A stretch of 64,000 nt of DNA from CAVTSA01 sp963790575. Lineage in GTDB: Bacteria > Chloroflexota > Dormibacteria > Dormibacterales > Dormibacteraceae. A program made the translations under genes and the position numbers. Positions 41,370 to 50,704 of the stretch are shown here, one piece after another. The notes beneath the pieces were generated by a model, which did no database searches, had not been told where the DNA came from, and saw only the letters and a program-made list of their open reading frames with translations. The DNA lies in contig CAWBPD010000007.1 in assembly GCA_963790575.1 (NCBI GenBank), positions 20,119 to 84,118 on the forward strand, in the 5' to 3' direction. Each line of letters starts with the position of its first letter. The stretch's first letter is position 1.

Positions 41370-43053
41370 CCCAGATGTTGCACGTGACCCGATGAGGGGA
41401 GCGGCGTAGACGGACGAAAGGTGCCTACCTGAACTGGCAGAATGGCGTAGGCCAAACACCCATTCGTCCAGCCAGGAGGCACCTCTGCGGTGAAGCGTAG
41501 CAGCCCTCGTCGACAGTCGTTCAGCATCGCAACGGATGGCCAAGGGATTGTCAATCACGCGGGTGCCGCCGCACTGCGCGAACTGGCTGATCGCTTCGAG
41601 TACACCGCCACTCTCTGCGACGGTCTGAATCCACTTCGGGCTCGCCGCGCCACGCACCATCCAGGCGCCGTGCTCACCGATCTCGCGGTCAGCATCGCCG
41701 ACGGCGGGGACTGCTTGCGCGACCTCGCGGTGCTCCACGATCAGCCTGATCTCTTCGGCCACGTCGCCTCCGTGCCCACCGCCTCGCGCGTGATCAGCCG
41801 CCTGACCAGCAGCCATCTGGAGCAACTCCGTGCGGGGCGGCGACGGATGCGCGATCAGGTCTGGAGGAGGGTGGGCAGGCCCGAGCTCCTGGTGCTCGAC
41901 ATCGACGCCACCCTGGTCACCTCGCACTCGGAGAAGGAGGAGGCGAGCGGCAACTACAAGCACGGCTTCGGGTTCCATCCCTTGGCCTGCTTTCTGGAGG
42001 CCACAGGGGACGCGCTGTCCGCCATCCTGCGAACGGGAAGCGCCGGTTCCAACACCGCCCGCGACCACATCGAGGTGTTCCGTCTCGCCTGCGACCAGCT
42101 CCCGGAATGGGTGCAGGAGGAGCCGATGCTGGTCCGCTGCGACGGCGCCGGTGCGACCCACGACTTCCTCAATGCGGTGCGGGCTCGCGAGAACGCCAAG
42201 TTCTCGGTCGGCTTCGAGCTTCGGGAGGACGTGCGCGAAGCCATCCTCAACATTCCCAAGGAGGCCTGGGAAGCGGCCATCCGTCAGGACGGTGAGGATC
42301 GCGAGGGCGCCGAGGTCTGCGAGCTCGACCAGCTCGACCTCTCGGGCTGGCCGGTAGGCACCCGTGCCATCTGCCGCAGAGAGCGCCCGCACCCGGGCGC
42401 TCAGCTCTCCTTCACCGATCACGAGGGCTGGCGTTTCCAGGTCTTCATCACCGACCAAGAGGACGAAGACATCGCGCTCCTCGAGGCTCGCCACCGAGCC
42501 CGGGCCCGCTGCGAGGACCAGATCCGATGTGCCAAGGAGACCGGGCTCCGCGCCTTCCCCTTCCAGGGCTTCGTGCAGAACCAGATCTGGCTCGAGTTGG
42601 TGCTCGCTGCCCACGACCTGCTCTGCCACTTCCGCCGCGTCGCCCTCACCGGCGAGGCGCAGCGCTGGGAGCCCCGAACCCTGCGCTACCGGCTGCTGCA
42701 CACCGCCGGGCGTCTGGTCAGGCGGGGCCGCCGGTTCATCCTCCGGCTGCAGCGCAACTGGCCCTGGACCGAACTTCTGGCCACCGCCTTCGCCCGCATT
42801 CGCGAGCTCCCCGCGACCTGATCGCGGTCCGACTCCGACCACTCCACTGGTCCCGAGACGGGATCGACACCGCACACCCATCGAGGCCGCCGGCCCACCA
42901 GGCCAGCCACGATAATCGCGCCCAGCGTTCAGTCAACGACATCCGGGGGACCCCAACCAACCTCCAAAGCCGACTCTCAGGCCGCGAATGTCAGCTCCCG
43001 GCAGCTACAGTTCTCCACCTCCCACGCGCGAAACTGTTCGTGCAACATCTGGG
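41370..43053 (+). mobile_element. IS1380-family insertion sequence, copy 1 (complete)
   Basis: A 1684-bp element bounded by perfect 14-bp inverted repeats, CCCAGATGTTGCAC at the left and its complement at 43040-43053, and flanked by a CTAG target duplication (41366-41369 and 43054-43057). It carries a single transposase gene. Copy 2 at 43714 has exactly the same length. Confidence 0.93.
41490..42821 (+). CDS. IS1380-family transposase, copy 1
   Basis: A 443-residue DDE transposase. The first catalytic Asp is in LLVLDIDATLVTSHSEKE, the second in MLVRCDGAGATHDF, and the SFTDHEGWRFQVFITDQ and QNQIWLELVLAAHDLLCHFR regions match IS1380 enzymes. The GTG start is 120 bp from the left end and has an AGGAGG site about 10 nt upstream. 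The frame is intact, so the element could still move. It differs from copy 2 by about 14 residues. Confidence 0.93.
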   Translation: MKRSSPRRQSFSIATDGQGIVNHAGAAALRELADRFEYTATLCDGLNPLRARRATHHPGAVLTDLAVSIADGGDCLRDLAVLHDQPDLFGHVASVPTASRVISRLTSSHLEQLRAGRRRMRDQVWRRVGRPELLVLDIDATLVTSHSEKEEASGNYKHGFGFHPLACFLEATGDALSAILRTGSAGSNTARDHIEVFRLACDQLPEWVQEEPMLVRCDGAGATHDFLNAVRARENAKFSVGFELREDVREAILNIPKEAWEAAIRQDGEDREGAEVCELDQLDLSGWPVGTRAICRRERPHPGAQLSFTDHEGWRFQVFITDQEDEDIALLEARHRARARCEDQIRCAKETGLRAFPFQGFVQNQIWLELVLAAHDLLCHFRRVALTGEAQRWEPRTLRYRLLHTAGRLVRRGRRFILRLQRNWPWTELLATAFARIRELPAT

Positions 43054-43399
43054 CTAGCTATAACTGGGCATACATCGATAAACTCGGCTTAGGTCTTTCA
43101 ACGTGCGCCACGAGGACAACCCCTTCCGGCCAAGCGCCGGCGCGCCGCCGCCACTTCGCGGGGCCAACTAGGCGTCGGGGTCGGAACCCGGCGAGAGGCG
43201 GTTCGGGTCGTGGCGCGTCTCGCAAGCTCTGGCTGGCGTCGACTCGGAGCTGGCCCGGCGCAACCGCTTTACCTGCAACGTCGTCGGCTCCGCCGGGGCC
43301 TATGCTCGCCGATGAGGCAGCAGTTTCGCCGGCGGCGAGAACTCGGCTCGGTCGCCGTCCGAATCCTGCCGACGGCGCAGCACGCTTGGAGGTGCTCAG

Positions 43400-43618
43400 C
43401 TACTGCAGACGTTGAGTGCAGACCGCGCGCCTACCGTGGAATCCTTGGACCGGGAGGACACCCGCCACCCCGCAGGCTCCAAACCCGAGGCAAACAAGTC
43501 CGATGAAGACCAGGCCCAGGCCCCGTGGGTCACCCAGCACCACGGCACCCAGCGTCACCCACGCAATCCCGATCAAAAGGCAGGGCACTGACGCCAGCCG
43601 ACGGCCGGTCACCCTCAT
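43400..43618 (-). CDS. Possible 72-residue membrane protein
   Basis: Two hydrophobic helices (about 10-30 and 34-54) separated by GDPRG, after a basic start MRVTGRRLAS. The layout is plausible for a small membrane protein, but no ribosome-binding site or relative is recognised, and it lies in decayed mobile DNA. Confidence 0.35.
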   Translation of the reverse strand: MRVTGRRLASVPCLLIGIAWVTLGAVVLGDPRGLGLVFIGLVCLGFGACGVAGVLPVQGFHGRRAVCTQRLQ

Positions 43619-43640
43619 GAGTTGGGGAGTCTACCGCAAT

Positions 43641-43713
43641 TTGCCAACCCCTTCGAGACGCCCGGCGCCACGAATCACTGGGTCGGCATCACCTCCTCAG
43701 CCGGGCTTGTTGA
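43641..43713 (-). mobile_element. IS3-family relic A, 3' end (beyond the nested IS)
   Basis: On the minus strand this continues the transposase end at 45398-45690: last codons, stop, GAGGAGGTGATGCCGACC and the terminal region up to GGGGTTGGCAAA. It is about 85-90% identical to the end of relic B at 46834-46912. IS1380 copy 2 sits between the two parts. Confidence 0.75.
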
Positions 43714-45397
43714 CCCAGATGTTGCACGTGACCCGATGAGGGGAGCGGCATAGACGGACGAAAGGTGCCTACCTGAACTGGCAGAATGGCGTTACCCAAA
43801 CGTCCATTCGTCCAGCCAGGAGGCACCTCTGAGGTGAAGCGTAGCAGCCCTCGTCGACAGTCGTTCAGCATCGCAACGGACGGCCAAGGGATCGTCAATC
43901 ACGCAAGCGCCGCGGCACTACGCGAGCTCGCCGATCGTTTCGAGTACACCTCCACTCTATGCGACGGTCTCGATCCACTCCGAGCCCGCCGCGCCACGCA
44001 CCATCCAGGCGCCGTGCTCACCGATCTCGCGGTCAGCATCGCCGACGGCGGCGACTGCTTGCGCGACCTCGCGGTGCTCCACCATCAGCCCGATCTCTTC
44101 GGTCACGTCGCCTCCGTGCCCACCGCCTCGCGCGTGATCAGCCGTCTGACCAGGGGCCATCTGGAGCAACTCCGTGCGGGGCGGCGACGGATGCGCGATC
44201 AGGTCTGGAGGAGGGTGGGCAGGCCCGAGCTCCTGGTGCTCGACATCGACGCCACCCTGGTCACCTCGCACTCGGAGAAGGAGGAGGCGAGCGGCAACTA
44301 CAAGCACGGCTTCGGGTTCCATCCCTTGGCCTGCTTTCTGGAGGCCACAGGGGACGCGCTGTCCGCCATCCTGCGAACGGGAAGCGCCGGTTCCAACACC
44401 GCCCGCGACCACATCGAGGTGTTCCGTCTCGCCTGCGACCAGCTCCCGGAATGGGTGCAGGAGGAGCCGATGCTGGTCCGCTGCGACAGCGCCGGTGCGA
44501 CCCACGACTTCCTCAATGCGGTGCGGGCTCGCGAGAACGCCAAGTTCTCGGTCGGCTTCGAGCTTCGGGAGGACGTGCGCGAAGCCATCCTCAACGTTCC
44601 CAAGCAGGCCTGGGAAGCGGCCATCCGTCAGGACGGTGAGGATCGCGAGGGCGCCGAGGTCTGCGAGCTCGACCAGCTCGACCTCTCGGGCTGGCCGGTG
44701 GGCACCCGAGCCATCTGCCGCAGAGAGCGCCCGCACCCGGGCGCTCAGCTCTCCTTCACCGATCATGAAGGCTGGCGTTTCCAGGTCTTCATCACTGACC
44801 AGGAGGAGGAGGACATCGCGCTCCTCGAGGCTCGCCACCGAGCCCGGGCCCGCTGTGAGGACCAGATCCGATGCGCCAAGGAGACCGGGCTCCGCGCCTT
44901 CCCCTTCCAGAGCTTCGTGCAGAACCAGATCTGGCTCGAGTTGGTGCTCGCCGCCCACGACCTGCTCTGCCACTTCCGCCGCGTCGCGCTCATCGGTGAG
45001 GCCCAGCGCTGGGAACCCCGAACCCTGCGCTACCGGCTGCTGCACACCGCCGGGCGCCTGGTCACGCGAGGCCGCCGGGTCATCCTCCGGCTGCAGCGCA
45101 ACTGGCCCTGGACCGAACTTCTGGCCACCGCCTTCGCTCGCATTCGCGAGCTCCCCGCGACCTGATCGCGGTCCGACTCCGAACGCTCCACTGGTCCCGG
45201 GACGGGATCGACCCCGCACACCCATCGACGCCGCCGCCCCACCAGGCGAGCCACGATAATCGCGCCCAGCGTTCAGTCAACGACATCCGGGGGACCCCAA
45301 CCAACCTCCAAAGCCGACTCTCAGGCCGCGAATGTCAACTCTCGGCGGCTACACTCCCACCCCTACCACGGGCGAAGTCTTTCATGCAACATCTGGG
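43714..45397 (+). mobile_element. IS1380-family insertion sequence, copy 2 (complete, nested)
   Basis: 1684 bp, left end CCCAGATGTTGCAC at 43714, right end TGCAACATCTGGG at 45385-45397, target duplication TTGA (43710-43713 and 45398-45401). It is inserted in the last codons of an IS3-family transposase relic, which resumes on either side. Confidence 0.93.
43834..45165 (+). CDS. IS1380-family transposase, copy 2
   Basis: 443 residues, intact, same motifs as copy 1 (DIDATLVTS, VRCDSAGATHDF). An upstream in-frame ATG at 43786 exists here only because copy 2 lacks the TAG found in copy 1; the GTG at 43834 with its AGGAGG site matches copy 1 and is the better start. About 14 substitutions separate the two, spread over the protein, so they probably arrived or diverged separately. 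Confidence 0.92.
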   Translation: MKRSSPRRQSFSIATDGQGIVNHASAAALRELADRFEYTSTLCDGLDPLRARRATHHPGAVLTDLAVSIADGGDCLRDLAVLHHQPDLFGHVASVPTASRVISRLTRGHLEQLRAGRRRMRDQVWRRVGRPELLVLDIDATLVTSHSEKEEASGNYKHGFGFHPLACFLEATGDALSAILRTGSAGSNTARDHIEVFRLACDQLPEWVQEEPMLVRCDSAGATHDFLNAVRARENAKFSVGFELREDVREAILNVPKQAWEAAIRQDGEDREGAEVCELDQLDLSGWPVGTRAICRRERPHPGAQLSFTDHEGWRFQVFITDQEEEDIALLEARHRARARCEDQIRCAKETGLRAFPFQSFVQNQIWLELVLAAHDLLCHFRRVALIGEAQRWEPRTLRYRLLHTAGRLVTRGRRVILRLQRNWPWTELLATAFARIRELPAT

Positions 45398-45690
45398 TTG
45401 ATCCACGCCGGGCGGGGCAGCGCCGGCGGATCGGAGCCTTCCCGACGAATCGCTCCGGGTGGGCCGCGTAAGCGGCGCTCAGCACCTCGCCGACCGGCCT
45501 CGCGCACGAGCGCGGCGCGCCGTGATGAAGGTCGGCCGGCGTGTGGTTGCGATGCATGAGTGCCGGTGATCGTCGTTGTACCAGGGGAAGAACCGCTGGC
45601 AGAACTGGCGGGCGTGCTCCTGCGATCCGAAGCGGTCGGGGAATTCCCGGCACCCGTAGGTCCGCCCCGGTTGCCGCCCCCAGGGCCCCA
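45398..45690 (-). pseudogene. IS3-family transposase (OrfB) relic A, C-terminal part
   Basis: Minus-strand fragments in different frames spell the end of an IS3 OrfB: REFPDRFGSQEHARQFCQ and FFPWYNDDHRHS, then HTPADLHHG, LSAAYAAHPERFV and PPALPRPAWIN. At least two frameshifts separate them. IS1380 copy 2 has inserted right after the Trp-Ile-Asn codons. Confidence 0.75.
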
Positions 45691-46078
45691 CGTGTCGCGC
45701 ATCAGGACTGGGAGAACCGATGTGGATACGGGCGACGGGGCGGCCCGCATCACCTCGCCGCAGGCCGGTACGCGGACAGGAAGACCTTCACCGCCGACTG
45801 GAGCGACGCTACACGGCTCGAAACCAGCCGAGCGATCGCCGGCGCGAACGGGGGTCGTCGGGGAGGCAGCGGCGTAAAGCTGAGGGATCCGCTTGCGTGC
45901 GATCGTCGGCCGACTCGCTTGACCTTTGTCCCCGAACCAACGGCGGCGTTTCCCCGGCGATCTTTCCGCTTCGTGGAGCTGGCGCATAAGCACGTCAGCG
46001 CGATGCAACGGCGTCGAATGCAGCGGCCCGTCGTGCACCAAACGGGAGATAGATGAGCCCTATGGTGGTTAGGTGGGT
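45691..46078. other. 388-bp stretch without a supported gene
   Basis: Frames are open on both strands because of GC content, but none shows a recognisable domain. It may be further decayed IS3-type DNA. Confidence 0.5.
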
Positions 46079-46638
46079 ATGGTGGTGGCGTACGACCCCG
46101 AGTGGCCGGCACGGTTCGAGGTGCTCCTCCGCCGTTATCAGCGCGCGCTCGACCAGGCCGAGGTCGGGTAGTCGCGATCGAACATGTCGGCAGCACCTCG
46201 GTTCCGCGCCTGGCCGCGAAGCCCGTGATCGACTGCGACATCATCGTGCGCGAGGGAGACGTGGACGCGGCCTCGGCCGTACTGGTCTCGCTCGGCTTCA
46301 CGCCCGAGGGCGAGCTCGGTATCCCGCAACGCTGGGCGTTCAAGGCGCCGGACGGGTACCCGCAGACGGCCACCTTTGTGGTGGTGGACGGCTGCCTTTC
46401 GCTGCGCAACCACCTGGCCGTTCGCGATACGCTCCGCCGGAACCCTGCGCTGCGGGATGAGTACGGGCGCGTAAAGCAGGAGGTCGGCGCCTGGGCGCGC
46501 GACATCGTGGAGTACGGCCAGGCGAAGACACCGACGGTGCGGAAGGTGCTCGCCGCAACCGACCTCACCGAAGAGCAGATCGCCTCGATCAATGGCAATA
46601 AGGTGCCGGACTTGGTCGAACGGTCAGAAGTCGGCTAA
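46079..46638 (+). pseudogene. GrpB-family protein with a frameshift
   Basis: The ATG at 46079 opens MVVAYDPEWPARFEVLLRR, the normal GrpB start, but this frame stops at 46168-46170. The next frame continues without loss as VVAIEHVGSTSVPRLAAKPVIDCDIIV to the end, so a small indel near 46163-46171 has broken the gene. GrpB/DUF4269-like proteins share a nucleotidyltransferase fold (the DCDIIV acidic pair) and occur beside CoaE or resistance genes. A shorter product from an internal start would lack the first strand. Confidence 0.75.
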
Positions 46639-46673
46639 CCCGGTTCTCGGCTACCTGTAAAGATGAGGGATCG

Positions 46674-46912
46674 GCTACCACACGCCGGCCGACGTTCATC
46701 ACGCATCACGGGCGCGCCGCGCTCACGCGCGAGGCCCGCGGCGAGGTGCTGGCCGCCGCCTACGCGGCCCACCCGCAGCGATTCGTCCGAAAGGCTCCGG
46801 AGCCGCCGGCGCTGCCCCGCCCGGCGTGGATCAAACAAGCCGGCTGAGGAGGTGATGCCGACCCAGTGATTCATCGCGCCGGGTGTCTCAAAGGGGTTGA
46901 CAAAGTCCGGCA
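46674..46912 (+). pseudogene. IS3-family transposase relic B (C-terminus and right end), inverted relative to A
   Basis: In one frame: HTPADVHHASRARRAHAR, EVLAAAYAAHPQRFVRK and APEPPALPRPAWIKQAG, stop at 46845-46847. The end of the element follows, to about TGTCTCAAAGGGGTTGACAAA. Everything upstream of the last 58 codons is gone. It is the same element type as relic A on the opposite strand. Confidence 0.75.
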
Positions 46913-47111
46913 TACCTATCTCTCGAATAGGACATTGGACCGACGCGCCTAGACCCGGTTATCCTTCCCCTGGGTGGACAAGCGATTGCCGTCGATGTGC
47001 ACCAGCTAGGGACGGCGTTTCAACCGTACGCAGAACGACCCCGGAATTGGTTAAGCATCTCCTGTACCCGAAGGTGAAACAGGCGGTCGTTCGTAACAAG
47101 GGACGGGTTAC

Positions 47112-47864
47112 GTGATGCCGTATGCGACGAATGACGACGTCAGGATCCACTACGATGTCGAGGGCGCGGGGCCCGCACTCCTGATCCACACCGGTTTCGT
47201 CAGCTGGGCTCGCGACTGGTACACGCTCGGCTATGTCGAGGCGCTGCAGAGCGACTACCGACTAATCCTGCTTGACCCTCGGGGTCAAGGGGAGAGCGAC
47301 AAACCTCACATCCCCGAGGCGTATGGCGTTGACCACCGCGTGGAGGATGTAGTCGCGGTGCTCGATGCGGCGGAGGTGGATCGTGTCCGCTACTGGGGCT
47401 ACTCGATGGGCGGCCGGGTCGGATTCGATCTTGCTCTGCGACATCCACAACGGGTTTCAGCTCTCCTCTTGGGTGGAACCCACCCGGCCGGCGCCCCGGC
47501 GGACCCCGCCCTCGCTGCGTTGCTCAGGAGTGGCATCGATGCATTCCTGGCGGCCGATACCATGCAACAGTTCCCCGCGGAGATTCGCCAGAGGTGGACC
47601 AAGTCCGACGTTGAGGCGCTCGCATCGGCCTTGGTTGGGGAGCCCAGCTTGGCTGAGCAGCTGCCCACGATCGATATCCCGACGTTGCTCTACTGCGGAA
47701 TGCGCGCAGACGAGTTCGAGCGCGCCGTGCGAGCCGCCAGCGCCTTACCAAACGCGACGTTCGTGGCGCTGCCCGGACTCGACCATGTGGGTGGGGTGGT
47801 CCACGCAGAGATGGCCCTGCCATATGTACGTGCCTTTCTCGCCGGCTTGACCCCGGAAGCATGA
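47112..47864 (+). CDS. Alpha/beta-hydrolase
   Basis: A 250-residue alpha/beta-hydrolase fold protein. LLIHTGFVSWARDW holds the oxyanion loop, RLILLDPRGQGESDKP the next strand, the nucleophile Ser is in YWGYSMGGRVG (about 96), and the His in ALPGLDHVGGV near the C-terminus. The acid is probably Asp in GMRADEFE. It resembles carboxylesterase/haloperoxidase-like hydrolases; the substrate is unknown. It is the only intact non-transposase enzyme gene in the island. Either ATG (47112 or 47115) could start it; AAGGGA lies upstream. Confidence 0.83.
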   Translation: MMPYATNDDVRIHYDVEGAGPALLIHTGFVSWARDWYTLGYVEALQSDYRLILLDPRGQGESDKPHIPEAYGVDHRVEDVVAVLDAAEVDRVRYWGYSMGGRVGFDLALRHPQRVSALLLGGTHPAGAPADPALAALLRSGIDAFLAADTMQQFPAEIRQRWTKSDVEALASALVGEPSLAEQLPTIDIPTLLYCGMRADEFERAVRAASALPNATFVALPGLDHVGGVVHAEMALPYVRAFLAGLTPEA

Positions 47865-48337
47865 CGCAGGCGCTGGACCCGACTCGGCGACGGCGATGGC
47901 CGCCATGGTTCGTACGCTCCCGCCTGCGACTAGGAGGCGACCATCGGATGGATCAGGCTCGATGCGGCGACCTGGCCGGCCGGCGAAGAGAGGCCGGCAG
48001 GTCGATTGGTCGAGTGCACGGACTCGAATGGCTCGGTTGGGCCACGTAGTTGAGGCTCACGAAGGTCTGACTTGAGACCGATGGCGGCGAAGCGCTTGAG
48101 GACCTGTCCGTCCTTCCTTTCGATTATGTGGTTAGTCACCGGTCAGCCAGCCCGGGCGGCAAGACTACAGGATGTGTGAGTAGTGTCCCGACTGATTGGC
48201 CGCGCCCCGAGTACCGTCCGGAAGCCGAATCTCCGACGGACGAGGCCTCCCACCGCAAAAAGGACCGGCCGCGCAAGTCGAACTCCATTCTCAATAGCGT
48301 GGTACGGACTGGATTCTCAATTGACGGGGGCCCGGGT
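47865..48337. other. 473-bp region without a supported gene
   Basis: No frame shows a domain, ribosome-binding site or codon bias that I would trust. It separates the hydrolase from the relaxase relic. Confidence 0.55.
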
Positions 48338-50160
48338 CTATCCGTTATTACCGTCGCGCGCTCCCCGGTCGTGCTCCGCGCCCCCTCCTGGAGGAGCGGC
48401 TCCCGGCGGAGCCGGAGGTTTCGGGACGGCCTGCGGCCCCCGCAGCGCATCTCGGCGATCCCGCAGCCGCCGGCGTTCCGCTTCCTGCGCGTGTGAGCGA
48501 TCCGGGCGGCCCTCCAGCTCGGCAAGTCGCGTCCCGAGGATCTCGCGCGTTGCATCCAGGGCCTTCTCGGGCGCGAGGGCAGCAACCCAGGTGGTCGCGA
48601 GCATCTCGGCCTGCATGGTGCTGATCGTCCCCGCGGCCTCGCGTAGCTCGAGCCGCTCCCTTAGCGCGTCGAGCGCGTGGGTCTCCACCCGAACGCGCCC
48701 CGCCTCCTGCTGCGCGGCGGACGTGCCGGCCAGGACCCGGCGCGCGGCGTCGGCGATGTCCTTGGCCTGGTGCTCGGTCGCGCCTTGCTTCCGCAGCCAC
48801 GCAGTGAGCGTGTCGCCCGAGCCATCTAGCACCAGCGAGGCCTCCGCCCAGGTGAGCGGCCGTCCGCCAGCGACTCCGTCCCGGCCCAGGTCAGCGATCC
48901 ACGAGAGTTGACGCTCGGTCGCCGGCGCGTGGCCCCCAGTTGATAGCCGGCGCGAGCGCTGCCGGCGCTGCCTCTGCCGCCTGCTCGGCGCCCCCGACGA
49001 GGTCGATCGCCACTCGCTTGGCCACGTCGCGAGCCATCGATGTCCCCAGGCGTTCCTTGGGAGGGTTGAGGTCGAGCGCAGGCAGGTGGACGTCCTCCTC
49101 CGGGCGCCGGTCGGCCCAGACACGATACAGATAATTGCCGCGGCGAGCCCTGGTGAAGTTGACGAAGAGTGACTCGGCCGAGGCGTGCTCCGGGCGCGCA
49201 TACGTGAAGGTGTAGTCCGCCCAGGTGCCCCCCTGCACGCCGTATGAGGTTCGGCAGTACGACAGGCGCAGCGTCGGACCTGCCTCGGCCGGATCGTAGA
49301 GGTAGGCCTTGGGGAGTTCGATCTCCCGGTTCGTCCGGCACTCCTCGATGGTGATGGAGGCCTTCTCCACGTCGATCGCAACCACGGTCCCCTCGGTGCC
49401 ATTGATCACCCCCAATCCACGCTCGTCGCCCTTCTGCAGGCGCACCTCGTCGCCGGCCCCGATCGGCTGGCCGAAGTACTCGATCCCGCCCGGGGCCACC
49501 TCTCCGGCGGCGACGCGCGTGTCGTGTGCGAGGCGGTTCAGGTGGTCGACGTCGGACCACACGTCCGACTCCATGACGACGTCCTCGTCGCGCAGCCTCG
49601 CCTCGCGCCAAGCGCTCCTTCGCGGAGCTCGTCGCGCGCTCGGGCGCTGAGGGAGGTCCCGATCACCGGCACCCCGCTCCGCTCCAGGGCCTCCACGATC
49701 ACGCGAGCGGCCGCGGTCTTGCCGCTGCCTGGCGGAGCATTGACGATCTGGACCGGCCGCTTGCTAACCCAGATTCTTGATCCCCTTCTTCACGGGCCCC
49801 CACTCGATCCCAAGCTCGCGGCTCAGGCGCGCCCTGAGCTCCGACTCGTACAGGTACCCACACGTCTTGGCCCACGCGTAGAGAAGGCGCCCGTCGAGTG
49901 CACCCCAGCTCCCGTCGTCCTCACGCTGTGCCACGTTCGCGACCAGGACGTGCGTGTGAGGTGCGGATCCTCGGCCCTGCTCGTCCGATGGTGGAACGCG
50001 GCCGCGACGAAGCCCTTGGTCTTCGCCTGCTCGGTCCCTCCGTGACCCCGACGGCCCCGGGCGGCCTGCTCCTCGAACACCTCGAAGGCGGCCCGCACCG
50101 CCGCATCGTGGGCGCGCGTCACCACGTCCGCCACCGACCCTCGATCACCGCCCGCATCGA
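48338..50160 (-). pseudogene. Decayed MobF-family relaxase/helicase (TrwC/TraI/TraA-like)
   Basis: Read 5' to 3' on the minus strand, pieces in several frames match a conjugative relaxase: VADVVTRAHDAAVRAAFEVF (from 50134); the HUH motif region HTHVLVANVAQ, then GALDGRLLYAWAKTCGYLYE and ELGIEWGPV; a stop; then the helicase Walker A region VNAPPGSGKTAAARVIVEAL (about 49670-49740); the C-terminal helicase motif part LSYCRTSYGVQGGTWADYTF and VNFTRARRGNYLYRV (48891-49574); and a helical tail (48338-48940). At least three frameshifts and an internal deletion of perhaps 150-200 codons are present, and the N-terminal catalytic Tyr region is absent. It marks the island as derived from a conjugative or mobilisable element. 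Confidence 0.8.
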
Positions 50161-50337
50161 TCCGAGATCACGGTCTCCAGCGGGAGGGAGATGGTTTGGC
50201 GAGGCGACGACGCGCGGGGGCGGGGACTCAGCTCGGCCTCGGCCTGTGGGGCGCGAGCGATGAATCAATACGGCGAGTGGGCGATGGCGGACTGGAAACG
50301 GTGGCGACCGGTGACGCGAGAGGAGGAGGCGGTGTCC

Positions 50338-50493
50338 GGCGGGGGAGCCGAGCCCACCGGCGACGGCGCCCGGAATGCCGCCAACCACCACGCCCAGCGA
50401 GACCACCATCAGCCCGGGGGCCACGGATCGGAGCGCCGCCCAGCCCAGGACCAGGAGCGTCAGCACCCGGCTCGTGCGCCAGAGCAGGGCCAT
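50338..50493 (-). pseudogene. N-terminal fragment of the interrupted ABC transporter
   Basis: From ATG 50493: MALLWRTSRVLTLLVLGWAA, then SVAPGLMVVSLGVVVGGIPGAVAGG, the first helix and following segment typical of fused permease-ATPase exporters. After about 52 codons the sequence becomes unrelated. It is on the same strand as, and in the right order for, the C-terminal fragment at 40384-40895, so both probably belong to one former gene. Confidence 0.6.
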
Positions 50494-50604
50494 CGCCTGG
50501 CGCCCCGACGCGCGATCCCCCGCGGGGTCTGGATGCTGCCCAGGGTGCGCCGGCGCGCCGCCATCCGCTCCTCTTACCCCCGCACCTTATCCCCGCACCG
50601 CACT

Positions 50605-50669
50605 GGCCATCTGTCGAGAGATGGCCCGATTCTGAGGGCGCTGGCGGTACATCTGTCGAGAGATGGCCG
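50605..50669. repeat. Two copies of a short palindromic repeat
   Basis: GGCCATCTGTCGAGAGATGGCC at 50605-50626 (8-bp arms) and CATCTGTCGAGAGATGGCC at 50651-50669 region, 45 bp apart. A short GGTGCCGGGGCC-type minisatellite follows to 50700. This lies between the transporter fragment and the monooxygenase-like gene. Confidence 0.7.
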
Positions 50670-50704
50670 GTGCCGGGGCCGGTGCCGGGGCTGGCGCCGG
50701 GGGG

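Larger units (their letters stand above)
43054..43713. other. 660-bp segment between the two IS copies
   Basis: It starts with the right-hand CTAG duplication and ends (43641-43713) with the 3' end of an IS3-family relic. Apart from a possible small membrane-protein gene on the minus strand (43400-43618), no gene is supported. Confidence 0.6.

Noticed and set aside
41316..42881. 521-codon minus-strand frame in IS1380 copy 1 (and its twin in copy 2)
   Set aside because: Antisense of the transposase; conserved between copies only because the DNA is.
45691..46078. Possible gene on the minus strand up to 46041
   Set aside because: The open frame joins unrelated composition blocks and runs into the IS3 relic; no domain seen.
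49757..49790. CCCAGATT near the relaxase break as a third IS1380 end
   Set aside because: Only seven or eight bases match the IS end and no second end or target duplication is visible.
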